Shown here: piece after piece, positions 1 through 8,517 of the stretch
Position numbering within the stretch: position 1 is the stretch's first letter
How the letters are laid out: each line of letters starts with the position of its first letter
From: CAYGFH01 sp964356315
GTDB taxonomy: Bacteria; Patescibacteriota; Microgenomatia; UBA10105; UBA927
DNA: 35,156 bases
Assembly: GCA_964356315.1 (NCBI GenBank)
Contig: CAYHHA010000015.1
Span: 1 to 35,156 of the forward strand
Direction of reading: 5' to 3'
The notes under the pieces: generated by a model
Told to the model about the DNA's origin: nothing
Databases searched by the model: none
Seen by the model: only the letters and a program-made list of their open reading frames with translations
Program-made: the position numbers and the translations under genes

Positions 1-29
1 AGATTGTGAAGGGCTAAAGTACTAACAAT

Positions 30-106
30 AGCAACGCTTTTTTGCGTTTAAGCCTCGTAATTCCTCGAAACTTCCATGAAATAAGAGATACGATGATTCG
101 TATCCG
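30..106. other. Two short hairpins downstream of acsA
   Basis: This stretch lies after the acsA stop codon. It holds AACGC-TTTTTT-GCGTT (about 34-51) and GATACG/CGTATC arms (about 88-106). Neither is a convincing intrinsic terminator, because no T-run follows on the minus strand. No gene is visible in 1-198. Confidence 0.3.
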
Positions 107-198
107 TGCGTACATGAATCGACCTCTTTCATATATTTAGAATGCTTAACACGCTAAATATACCTGTGAACCGTTCAACATGCAACAGTGAACGAGGC

Positions 199-1935
199 CT
201 AATATTCTTCAAGCGTTGAGGTGTCACCAATGGGCTGTCCTAGCTCTTTGGCTTTGAGAATTCGGCGCATGATCTTGCCACTTCTGGTTTTTGGCAACTT
301 ATCGATAAATTCGATTTCGCGTGGATACGCATGTCCTGCCAAATGTTTTTTGACAAATTCTCCGAGTTCTTTTTTCAGCGCATCTTGTGCGACAGCTTCC
401 GCGTATTTTTTTGGATTTCGAAGCACAACAAATGCTTTGATGATCTCACCGCGAAGCTCATCTGGCTTACCAATAACTCCAGCTTCGATAACTTCTGGAT
501 GTTCAACAAGCGCAGATTCTACTTCAAATGGGCCGACTCGTTCCCCTGCAGTTTTGATCACATCGTCTGCTCGTCCTATGAACCAGTAGTAACCATCCTC
601 GTCTCTCCACGCATGATCTCCTGACATATACCAGCCATTTACGAAGTAGGACTTATACTTTTCCTCGTTCTGCCAAACGGTCTTCATCATGGATGGCCAG
701 TTTGGTCGGAACGCTAAGTTTCCCTCTGATTTCTCTGGTAATTCTTTTCCTTCATCATCGACGATGGCGGCGGTAAGTCCTGGGAACGGTTTTCCCATAG
801 CGCCGATTTTTATATCATTGCACGCTAGATTTACCATCATTTGTGCACCGGTTTCTGTCTGCCACCACGTATCATGAAACGGAAGTCCGAACACTTTTAG
901 TCCCCAACGAATCGCCTCTGGATTTAGAGGTTCTCCAACACTGCAAAGATGACGAAGTGAAGTGAGGTTATGATTTTTCACTAAATCATCTCCCTTTGCC
1001 ATAAGCATGCGAATAGCAGTAGGCGCGGTATACCAGACGCTCACTCTATACTTTTCCAACAGTGTGTACCAGACATCCGGGTCAAATCTCCCAGCGTGGA
1101 CCACCATAGTCACCCCGAGCATCCATGGAGACAAAATACCATAGACGATGCCGGTCACCCAACCTGGATCAGCGGTACACCAATAGATATCCTCTGGATG
1201 CAAATCAAGTACCCATTTCGCTGTGACATATTCGTGCAATATGCCATTGTGCGTGTGGACAACGCCTTTTGGTTTTCCCGTTGTTCCCGAGGTATAGAGC
1301 ATGAATGAATAGTCGTCTGGCATGGTATGCACACAGCTAAATCGATCGGATTGCTTTGCAATTGCGCTCAAAAACTCTGGACTATCGACCACAACAATAC
1401 GCTCCAATTTTGGCAATTTTTCCTTTGCCATAGATAACCTGGAAGCAAGCTCTTTGGTGGTAAACAATACTTTTGCTTCACTGTTTGACAAACGATCGAC
1501 AAGCGCCTGTTCCTGGAATGCGCTAAATAAACTTCCCGCTATCGCACCGACCTTCAATATGCCCAAAAATGCCCCGTAGAGAACTGGAATGCGAGGTAAA
1601 AATAAAAACACACGATCACCTTTGGTAACGCCGATGGATGTAAGGAAATTCGCGTATTGATTTGAGAGTCTGGCCATATCACCATACGTATAGTGGGCAG
1701 TCGCTCCACCATCACCTTCCCAATACAGCGCGGTTTTGCTCTCTGTAGGTGTTCCTACATGACGGTCTATCGCATTGTAGGCGAGATTCACCCCACCATC
1801 GTCAAAATACGTAAGTTCTGATTTTATTGCGTCCCAGGGATTTGTAGTTAAGGCGGCGTTGTAATCGGTGAGGTTTGGTTTGACCCGTAAATCGGCAATA
1901 TTTTTTCGTATCAATTCGGCAGGTTGAACATCCAT
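199..1935 (-). CDS. acsA: Acetyl-CoA synthetase (AMP-forming acetate-CoA ligase)
   Basis: Adenylate-forming enzyme that activates acetate (or a related short acyl acid) with ATP and CoA to acetyl-CoA, AMP and PPi, in the cytoplasm. At 578 aa it matches the shorter Bacillus AcsA class rather than the roughly 650-aa enterobacterial Acs. Motifs in order: YTSGTTGKPKG nucleotide loop near residue 213, WWQTETG near 360, a YMSGD / GRADDVIKTAGERVGP hinge region, and PKTRSGKIMRR near 555, which carries the catalytic lysine that is acetylated in this family. The start is supported by an AGGAGA Shine-Dalgarno just upstream of the ATG. It lies 68 nt from enolase on the same strand, so co-transcription is possible. 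Substrate preference (acetate versus propionate) cannot be told by eye. Confidence 0.93.
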   Translation of the reverse strand: MDVQPAELIRKNIADLRVKPNLTDYNAALTTNPWDAIKSELTYFDDGGVNLAYNAIDRHVGTPTESKTALYWEGDGGATAHYTYGDMARLSNQYANFLTSIGVTKGDRVFLFLPRIPVLYGAFLGILKVGAIAGSLFSAFQEQALVDRLSNSEAKVLFTTKELASRLSMAKEKLPKLERIVVVDSPEFLSAIAKQSDRFSCVHTMPDDYSFMLYTSGTTGKPKGVVHTHNGILHEYVTAKWVLDLHPEDIYWCTADPGWVTGIVYGILSPWMLGVTMVVHAGRFDPDVWYTLLEKYRVSVWYTAPTAIRMLMAKGDDLVKNHNLTSLRHLCSVGEPLNPEAIRWGLKVFGLPFHDTWWQTETGAQMMVNLACNDIKIGAMGKPFPGLTAAIVDDEGKELPEKSEGNLAFRPNWPSMMKTVWQNEEKYKSYFVNGWYMSGDHAWRDEDGYYWFIGRADDVIKTAGERVGPFEVESALVEHPEVIEAGVIGKPDELRGEIIKAFVVLRNPKKYAEAVAQDALKKELGEFVKKHLAGHAYPREIEFIDKLPKTRSGKIMRRILKAKELGQPIGDTSTLEEY

Positions 1936-2003
1936 ATAATTCTCCTTTTTTTAAACTATAATTTAGCGTACCATGTGCTACTTACCTCACGCAATAGGGG
2001 TAA

Positions 2004-3275
2004 TTATGATTTTGCGAAGAGCTCTGATTCTATCTGAAGAAGTCGGTTATATTTTGCGACTCTTTCTCCGCGAGCTGGTGCGCCAAACTTCACGTAATCT
2101 GATTGCACAGCAACGGCGAGATCAGAAATAAATGTATCGTTTGTTTCCCCACTTCGATGGGAAACGATACATTTGATATCGTTCTTTTTTGCAAGATCCA
2201 CAACTGCTAAAAATTCAGACACTGAACCAATCTGATTTGGCTTAAGAAGTATAGCTGAGCATGCCTTTATTTCTATCGCTTTTTGTAAGCGATTTGGATT
2301 TGTGGTCAGTAAATCATCACCGATAAGGAGAACTTCGCCCCCGAATTGTTTATTGAGCTCTACCCAACCATCCCAATCGTCCTCATCTAACGGATCCTCT
2401 AGGGTGAGAAGCCGGTATTTTTTATGCATCTCTCCGATATATTTTATGAAATCCATTGTTTTATATGGGATAGATCGGTCTTTGATAAGATATCCTTGGT
2501 CATTTTTAAATGACGACGCGGCCATATCCAAACCAAAAAATACATCCAAACCAAAACGGTAAGTACTTGAACGAATCGCATCTGAAAGAATCTCCAGAGG
2601 ATCTAAATTGGTAGTCAAATTTGGAGCATATCCTCCTTCATCTCCTGTCGAAATAGTTAAACCCTGATTTTTCAGGTGCTGTTTAACCGAATGATAAATT
2701 TCTACCCCCATACGAAGTCCCGCGCTAAAAGATTTATTTGATGCAGGGACGATATGATATTCTTGAAAATCTAAATCTCCACCGCCGTGCTTCCCCCCGT
2801 TTATGATATTAAAGGTCGGTGTCGGAATTTTTGTCATCGGAACCACCGTGCTTGCGCTTATGAGTGTATTTATGTATCGGTACAAAGGCGTCCGTAAATG
2901 TGCAGACGCGGCAACGGCAACTGCCATGGAAACCCCTAATATGCTGTTTGCTCCGAGGTTTGCTTTATTTGGTGTACCATCCAAGTCCACCATTGCTTTG
3001 TCTATGGCGCCTTGATTCATAGCATCCATGCCACGAATTTTTGCGTTTATCACTGTGTTTACGTTTGCGACTGCTTTCAACACACCTTTTCCAATATACC
3101 GCTTCATGTCTTTGTCCCGAAGCTCTACCGCTTCATAGGTGCCAACAGATGCTCCTGAAGGCACCGCTGCTGTTCCTCGGTAGCCACTGTTTAAAATAAC
3201 CGTGACTTCTACGGTAGGATTCCCTCTGGAATCAAGGATTTCATGAGCGGTAGCGTTATATATTTTTGAGTCCAT
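2004..3275 (-). CDS. eno: Enolase (phosphopyruvate hydratase)
   Basis: Interconverts 2-phosphoglycerate and phosphoenolpyruvate in glycolysis and gluconeogenesis. The 423-aa length is normal. The N-terminus HEILDSRGNPTVEV and the loop VPSGASVGTYEAVELRD are family hallmarks. GDEGGYAPN, LEDPLDEDDWDGW, LLKPNQIGSVSE (with the catalytic lysine) and SHRSGETNDTFI follow in canonical order. No Shine-Dalgarno is seen before the ATG. A palindromic repeat begins only 10 nt upstream and contains the assembly gap, so the native promoter and spacing cannot be read. PEP synthase lies upstream on the same strand, giving enolase and PEP synthase adjacent steps around PEP. Confidence 0.96.
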   Translation of the reverse strand: MDSKIYNATAHEILDSRGNPTVEVTVILNSGYRGTAAVPSGASVGTYEAVELRDKDMKRYIGKGVLKAVANVNTVINAKIRGMDAMNQGAIDKAMVDLDGTPNKANLGANSILGVSMAVAVAASAHLRTPLYRYINTLISASTVVPMTKIPTPTFNIINGGKHGGGDLDFQEYHIVPASNKSFSAGLRMGVEIYHSVKQHLKNQGLTISTGDEGGYAPNLTTNLDPLEILSDAIRSSTYRFGLDVFFGLDMAASSFKNDQGYLIKDRSIPYKTMDFIKYIGEMHKKYRLLTLEDPLDEDDWDGWVELNKQFGGEVLLIGDDLLTTNPNRLQKAIEIKACSAILLKPNQIGSVSEFLAVVDLAKKNDIKCIVSHRSGETNDTFISDLAVAVQSDYVKFGAPARGERVAKYNRLLQIESELFAKS

Positions 3276-3285
3276 ATGTATGTTT

Positions 3286-3473
3286 TGTCATCGCGAGTCC
3301 CGACAAGCTGGACGTGGCGANNNNNNNNNNNNNNNNNNNNNNNNNNNNNNNNNNNNNNNNNNNNNNNNNNNNNNNNNNNNNNNNNNNNNNNNNNNNNNNN
3401 NNNNNNNNNNNNNNNNNNNNTCTCTACAATAAAGATTGCCGCGTCGTTCGAAGACTCACTCCTCGCAATGACA
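3286..3473. repeat. Palindromic dispersed repeat, copy 1, interrupted by the N gap
   Basis: The 35 bases before the gap match the first 35 of copy 2, and the 53 bases after the gap match the remaining 53. Together they make 88 nt, exactly the length of copy 2. The ends TGTCATCGCGAG and CTCGCAATGACA are near-perfect terminal inverted repeats. The element is non-coding and resembles the small palindromic, REP/MITE-like repeats common in bacterial intergenic regions. Confidence 0.8.
3321..3420. other. Assembly gap of 100 Ns
   Basis: Exactly 100 Ns, the conventional placeholder for a gap of unknown size. It sits inside a repeat, and the flanking bases join into one complete repeat copy when the Ns are removed. 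The true gap may be zero, or it may hide further tandem copies. Confidence 0.95.
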
Positions 3474-3500
3474 TGGCTAGACTTTCTATATATTTTATAT

Positions 3501-3588
3501 TGTCATCGCGAGTCCCGACAAGCTGGACGTGGCGATCTCTACAATAAAGATTGCCGCGTCGTTCGAAGACTCACTCCTCGCAATGACA
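3501..3588. repeat. Palindromic dispersed repeat, copy 2 (88 bp)
   Basis: Complete copy running from TGTCATCGCGAG to CTCGCAATGACA. The ends are inverted repeats matching at 11 of 12 positions. It lies between ppsA and eno, 27 bp from copy 1 and 10 bp from the end of ppsA, so the ppsA-eno transcript would carry both copies as structured RNA. Confidence 0.85.
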
Positions 3589-3598
3589 TGCTAGGATT

Positions 3599-5863
3599 CT
3601 ATTTCTTCTCCGCGTGTTTTTTTTCTGCCTGATAGACGGTTTCTCGCACATGATCTATGGCATCAGGGTTTACCGATACGCTGGTAATTCCCCACGCGAC
3701 TAATTTTTCTACAAGCTCGGGATAGTCGCTTGGCGCCTGACCACACATAGAACAGGTAACACCACGCTTTGCACAGGTTTTCACAATATGCTCAAATGCC
3801 CAAAGTACACTGGGATCCATTTCTGAAAAATCATGAGCAACTTCACTGTTGTCACGATCGGTCCCAAGGATAAGCATAGTCAGATCATTTGACCCGATAG
3901 AAACTCCATCTATCCCAACATCAAGAAAATCGTTGAGACGGATGACGTTCGTCGGAATCTCACACATGAGCCATAATTTGAATGTCGATGACCGGGTCAT
4001 CCCATTGGCGGCTATGATCTTTTTGACATCCATAAGCTCTTTTGGAGTCCTAACAAACGGTATCATCATATGCAAATTGGTGAGTCCCATGTCATGACGA
4101 ACTTTTTTGATCGCGGCGAGCTCCATCTCAAATACCCCTGCATCCAAGACGTACCGAGCGGCTCCTCGGAATCCAAGCATTGGATTTGGCTCTTCTGGTT
4201 CAAACGCAGCTCCACCTTTGAGATTTCTGTACTCATTTGTTTTGAAATCCGTTGTACGATAGACCACTGGCCTTGGCGCAAATGCTTTGCAAAATACAGC
4301 AATTTTTTCCGCGAGCGTATCTATAAACAGATGCTCTTTGTGGTCCGCAATAAGCTTTTTCGGATGCGTACCGATGTCTGCAATCATAAACTCTGCGCGA
4401 AGAAGGCCTATGCCATCTGCTTTGAGCTTTGAGACTGCTTCAGCGCGACTTGGCTCTGCACAGTTAACATAGACATGCGTGGCTGTCTTCATGTGCGCTG
4501 GATTGACCACCGTTTTTTCGACAGCGGATGAAGACGCCTTGATGGCACCTTTATATAGTTCTCCTGTCGTGCCGTTTACCGTGATCACCATGCCATCTTT
4601 TAACAATTTTCGTACATCTTTGGCTCCTACCACAGCAGGAATCCCGAGCTCACGAGAAACGATAGCAGCATGTGATGTCCTGCCACCTCGCTCTGTGACA
4701 ATGGCGATTGCCTTTTTCATCGCTGGAACAAAATCTGGGTTTGTCTGTTCGGCAACCAGAATATCTCCGGTTTTAAGCAAATGAATTTCCTTTGCGCTTG
4801 CGAGCATTTTGACAGGCCCTGAAGCCATACCTGGGCTTGCTGGATCTCCTTTTGCAAAGACTTCTGCGTGCACTGCGCCTTGAGGCTTTGCCGCATCTTT
4901 CCCAATAGTTGTGATGGGACGAGTTTGGACGATAAATATTTCGCCATCTTCTATAGCCCATTCACTATCCTGTGGGAAAAAATAGTGTTTTTCGAGATTT
5001 TTACTGAGCTCTGCTAATTTGACCACTTCCTCATCGGTCAGCTTTGGTTTACCACCTTCTTTTGCCGTTAGGGCGTGTTCTATATTTCCATCGCCCTTTT
5101 TCTCCATGATTTTTTCCTGGACATGGGTCTCTCGCACCACCACGGTCATGGTTTTTTTGTCTACTTCGTAGTGATCAGGAGTGACAGCGCCTTGGACGAT
5201 CATCTCTCCAAGCCCTAAAATAGCTTCGATAGTGACGCGTTCTTTATCGTTTGTCACAGGGTTGATGGAAAACATGATACCTGATTTTGCCGATTGCACC
5301 ATTTTCTGAACAGGAACGGCAATCCCTACCTGAAAGTGATCAAATTTATTGGTCTGTCGGTAGAAAATTGCCCGAGCAGTAAAAAGAGATGCCCATGCTT
5401 CTTTGACCATTTCGATCAAATTTGCTTCTCCTCTAACGTTTAGAAATGTCGCTTGTTGACCGGCAAAAGATGCTCCCGGTAAGTCTTCGGCGGTAGCGCT
5501 AGAGCGGACTGCAACGATCGCGTGTTTTGTCTCGCTACCACTGAGCGTAAAATATGCTTTGATAATATCGTCGGCGATATCTTTTGGAAAGTCACTTTTG
5601 GTAATAATATGTTGCGCTTTTTTCGCCGCTTTATCCAACGCCTGACTGTCTGAAACATCTAGACCGTGGAGAGCGGATTCTATTTCTTTACGAATTTTTG
5701 CTTCTTCCAGAAATGATCGATATGCATGGACCGTGACAACGAATCCGTTTGGAACAGGAAATCCTGCCCTCGTCATCTCTCCGAGATTTGCTCCTTTGCC
5801 TCCGACCGTGTTACCGTCGTGTTTATCAATATCCTTAAACCACATGACATTTTTATTACTCAT
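3599..5863 (-). CDS. ppsA: Phosphoenolpyruvate synthase (pyruvate, water dikinase)
   Basis: Converts pyruvate, ATP and water to PEP, AMP and phosphate, the entry step of gluconeogenesis from pyruvate. The 754 aa show the normal three-part layout. An N-terminal ATP-grasp domain (about 15-330) starts with GGKGANLGEM and includes AVRSSATAEDLPGASFAGQQ. A swivelling phosphohistidine domain carries GGRTSHAAIVSRELG, with the catalytic His near residue 398. The C-terminal TIM barrel (about 460-745) ends with CSMCGQAPSDYPE, containing the catalytic Cys region, and GITSVSVNPDAI. A strong AGGAGG lies upstream of the ATG. With acsA and eno on the same strand it suggests metabolic flow towards sugars, although all three could serve other routes. 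Confidence 0.95.
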   Translation of the reverse strand: MSNKNVMWFKDIDKHDGNTVGGKGANLGEMTRAGFPVPNGFVVTVHAYRSFLEEAKIRKEIESALHGLDVSDSQALDKAAKKAQHIITKSDFPKDIADDIIKAYFTLSGSETKHAIVAVRSSATAEDLPGASFAGQQATFLNVRGEANLIEMVKEAWASLFTARAIFYRQTNKFDHFQVGIAVPVQKMVQSAKSGIMFSINPVTNDKERVTIEAILGLGEMIVQGAVTPDHYEVDKKTMTVVVRETHVQEKIMEKKGDGNIEHALTAKEGGKPKLTDEEVVKLAELSKNLEKHYFFPQDSEWAIEDGEIFIVQTRPITTIGKDAAKPQGAVHAEVFAKGDPASPGMASGPVKMLASAKEIHLLKTGDILVAEQTNPDFVPAMKKAIAIVTERGGRTSHAAIVSRELGIPAVVGAKDVRKLLKDGMVITVNGTTGELYKGAIKASSSAVEKTVVNPAHMKTATHVYVNCAEPSRAEAVSKLKADGIGLLRAEFMIADIGTHPKKLIADHKEHLFIDTLAEKIAVFCKAFAPRPVVYRTTDFKTNEYRNLKGGAAFEPEEPNPMLGFRGAARYVLDAGVFEMELAAIKKVRHDMGLTNLHMMIPFVRTPKELMDVKKIIAANGMTRSSTFKLWLMCEIPTNVIRLNDFLDVGIDGVSIGSNDLTMLILGTDRDNSEVAHDFSEMDPSVLWAFEHIVKTCAKRGVTCSMCGQAPSDYPELVEKLVAWGITSVSVNPDAIDHVRETVYQAEKKHAEKK

Positions 5864-5921
5864 ACAGACTCCTCCTTAGGGCAAAATCGGACGGTTTGTG
5901 AATATTGCAGTGCATATATCC

Positions 5922-5950
5922 AGTATGGAGAAAATTTTTCCAGATCGCAA
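5922..5950 (-). promoter_or_regulatory. Possible ppsA promoter
   Basis: On the minus strand TTGCGA is followed, after 17 nt, by CATACT. Each hexamer is an imperfect match to consensus. It lies about 60-90 nt upstream of the ppsA ATG. Confidence 0.35.
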
Positions 5951-5979
5951 GTACTAGGAATACTCAATAACAGTATAGA

Positions 5980-6008
5980 TTGATTAAACTCCTGTTATAG
6001 GATATAAT
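5980..6008 (+). promoter_or_regulatory. Strong sigma-70-type promoter giving a leaderless mRNA
   Basis: TTGATT (5980-5985), a 17-nt spacer, then TATAAT (6003-6008). The ATG of the next gene begins 7 nt after the -10 box, so the expected start of transcription coincides with the start codon. No Shine-Dalgarno is present. Confidence 0.75.
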
Positions 6009-6015
6009 CCTAGGC

Positions 6016-7386
6016 ATGTTGAGTGCGGAAAAATCAGCTCGAAAAACACAAAGCTTGCTCGAAGCACGTGATTCAAGTTCGCTTCCATATCCCGAAGATT
6101 CCTGGTCAAAAAACTTTTATACAGGAATTCAGAATGAACATGATTTTACAGATTTATTAGCGCATCCAAATGATTTTCTTATGATTGGTGATCCACGTGT
6201 TTCTCTTAAAGATATACCAGACAATACACTCTACCATCTTACAACGACAGGAATTTTAACAGCAGATGGAGCTCAAGACGTTTTACCGTACCATGCATTC
6301 AAATCATACATTGAATATTTGGCATCAACAGGAAATGTCAAAGCCGAGGTGCTTAATCTTATTGGAATAGCTGAACAGACACTCGTGGGCCAAAGTGATT
6401 CTTCTTTTAAGAGCTATCTTGGGCAATATCACTCAGCAGTGTTTGCGGGAGTCAATGTATCTATGAATCTATTGGACTCTCTTCGAAAAGAACAGGCACT
6501 TCGCCCGGAAAATATGATTCGAATGACTGTAGCAGTAGGAATTCTTACTAAGATATTTCATTCGAGAGCATCTCAACCAATGTTCGATCATGGAACAAAT
6601 AGAGAAATAGCTCAGGATCAATCAATAGGCTCATACATTGCGGCAATCACAAATACTCCTGAGCGAATGTTTACATTTGCTACCAGCGAATTAGAAAAAC
6701 TGGAGCCTTCTGAACTTGTACGACAGAGTCTGGCTACAATTGGCATAACTGGAGCCTGGGAGATAGCAATACAAAAAAATTTAGGACAAATCTCACCCGA
6801 AGAATCGCTTCAGACAGCAGAGCAATTAGCGAAAATTACCAAAGGGATATTGAAATCAATGGACCGACCAACTACGTTTTCAGCAGTCAAAAAAATTCCT
6901 ATTGTTCTTGAATATTCAGCCTCATCAATCGTCCCATCGACGAGAGCTGGTGATAGATATCTCTTATATTCAACAGGTCGTCCACCATCAATAGCTATGG
7001 CGCCACGGCTTCCTAATTCTGGACTGAAAGCAATTCGAGTTCATCAGGATGATTTGCTGGAAGCGGATTCAGTATTTGCTACAATGGCTCAGAGTGCAGT
7101 ATGGGAAAATCACACATGGAAGATAAAAAAAACTAATTCATGGGACTATGTCCCGGTATTAGCGCTCGATGAATCTGTGCCTACAATCGACCATTGTATG
7201 AAGAGGTACAACGACGAATTGTCACAATTTAATTATGTATTGGAACATCTTACTCGCGGGGACTTCACGTTCATACAGAACGATAGAAAAAATTCAAGAC
7301 TACATACGCTATTACAATATGCAGAATCACTTCAGAGAACGCTGAGTCTTCAAGAAAAAATTGCTTTGAAAAGAAGCCTTTTTTGA
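6016..7386 (+). CDS. Hypothetical protein, 456 aa
   Basis: I do not recognise this protein. It has no obvious signal peptide or membrane segment, and appears soluble and mixed in composition. A hydrophobic, Ala/Val-rich stretch around residues 140-185 looks helical. A later segment contains LLYSTGRPPSIAMAPRLP and a possible beta-rich region with DYVPVLALDES. The C-terminus (RTLSLQEKIALKRSLF) is probably helical. It is the only plus-strand gene in the first 14 kb, has its own strong promoter, and lies divergent from ppsA and convergent with the isomerase gene. The ATG at 6016 is fixed by the promoter geometry. A lineage-specific protein is likely. Confidence 0.8.
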   Translation: MLSAEKSARKTQSLLEARDSSSLPYPEDSWSKNFYTGIQNEHDFTDLLAHPNDFLMIGDPRVSLKDIPDNTLYHLTTTGILTADGAQDVLPYHAFKSYIEYLASTGNVKAEVLNLIGIAEQTLVGQSDSSFKSYLGQYHSAVFAGVNVSMNLLDSLRKEQALRPENMIRMTVAVGILTKIFHSRASQPMFDHGTNREIAQDQSIGSYIAAITNTPERMFTFATSELEKLEPSELVRQSLATIGITGAWEIAIQKNLGQISPEESLQTAEQLAKITKGILKSMDRPTTFSAVKKIPIVLEYSASSIVPSTRAGDRYLLYSTGRPPSIAMAPRLPNSGLKAIRVHQDDLLEADSVFATMAQSAVWENHTWKIKKTNSWDYVPVLALDESVPTIDHCMKRYNDELSQFNYVLEHLTRGDFTFIQNDRKNSRLHTLLQYAESLQRTLSLQEKIALKRSLF

Positions 7387-7443
7387 AAAGTCTCACCCAC
7401 GCCCCACACCCAACACAATAATAGAAATAAAACTACTTAGATG

Positions 7444-8517
7444 CTACTTTTTCAACTGTTCCTTGAAATAGGTCACCCAAGGAATGGCCACTGGATCATT
7501 ATCGTAGAGCATTGCCATATAGAATGTGACAAAACCAGACAGGGTAAACCCTTCCAATAATTGCGCTAGCTTAGTTGGGCCATGAAGTGGCACTTCATGT
7601 GTCGCAACGTGTTGTTTTTCTACTACTTCTTTCGTGATAACAAATCTTTTTTGTACAGATGCACTATAGAGCGCACTCGTGAAAAATACGAATACCGCAT
7701 TGGAATGAAGAATATCCGGACGCTTCAAACCCTCCATTAAGTGGTGATTTAGTTCTGGAATATATCGGTAATCAGAAATCATCTTAGCGGTTTCATTAAT
7801 CTGATTAGCAAATCCGTTTCCGAATCCTTTCATAAACTCTGCGGTGATGATAAATGGATGTTTGTCCAATAAAAACGTCGCTAATTGTTTTGCCATATTT
7901 TTTTCCGTTGGCACATTGACCGTTAGCGTGAGCGCGAATGCACGGACAAATTCTATCGCTTCTTTAACCTCACTATCGGTCACTTCAATCAGTTTCAAGG
8001 CCTTGAGAATGCCTAAATGTCCCATAAGCAAATACCCACCACCAATGCGTGGCTGACCACAGGGATTGAACTTTGGATCAAAAATATATGATGGAATGCC
8101 CTTGTCTTTCATGAGCTGCCCAATCGGCCCTCCCTGAACTACAGCCGTCACACGTGCGCCACGGGCAAATGCATCGCTGGCACATGCAATAATCTCTTCT
8201 GTCGTGCCGGAAAATGACGATAAAATGACGAGCGTATCTTTATCAACATAGTTAGGAAGTGTATAGTCTTCGACAATTTCGTACGGCTCAGTGATGCGAT
8301 CACGAAATAATTCTTTTATAGATTTTGGGGTAAACCGAGAGCCGCCCATTCCGCAGACGACAATATTATAAATATTTGAATACATTTCCTGAGGAAACTC
8401 AATCGTCGAGCTTTCTTCCCACGCTTGTGTACATTGATCTGCGAATTGGCCCGTGGAGCCAAGCACATCGGATGGATCAAGCACTTTCATTGGCACAACA
8501 TCATCGAGTGATTTCAT
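7444..8517 (-). CDS. Bifunctional phosphoglucose/phosphomannose isomerase (SIS domain)
   Basis: Predicted to interconvert glucose-6-P or mannose-6-P with fructose-6-P. The 357 aa are close to the archaeal/bacterial bifunctional PGI/PMI family (about 300-350). The SIS sugar-phosphate-binding fold is visible in IVVCGMGGSRFTPKSI near residue 50 and LSSFSGTTEEIIA near 100, the latter being the Ser/Thr loop that grips phosphate. The C-terminal half contains NQINETAKMISDYRYIPELNHHLMEG, matching the EGNH-type catalytic region of the family. Its ATG overlaps the stop of the upstream phosphohexomutase (ATGA at 8514-8517), so the two are translationally coupled and probably feed the same hexose-phosphate pool. 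Confidence 0.85.
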   Translation of the reverse strand: MKSLDDVVPMKVLDPSDVLGSTGQFADQCTQAWEESSTIEFPQEMYSNIYNIVVCGMGGSRFTPKSIKELFRDRITEPYEIVEDYTLPNYVDKDTLVILSSFSGTTEEIIACASDAFARGARVTAVVQGGPIGQLMKDKGIPSYIFDPKFNPCGQPRIGGGYLLMGHLGILKALKLIEVTDSEVKEAIEFVRAFALTLTVNVPTEKNMAKQLATFLLDKHPFIITAEFMKGFGNGFANQINETAKMISDYRYIPELNHHLMEGLKRPDILHSNAVFVFFTSALYSASVQKRFVITKEVVEKQHVATHEVPLHGPTKLAQLLEGFTLSGFVTFYMAMLYDNDPVAIPWVTYFKEQLKK

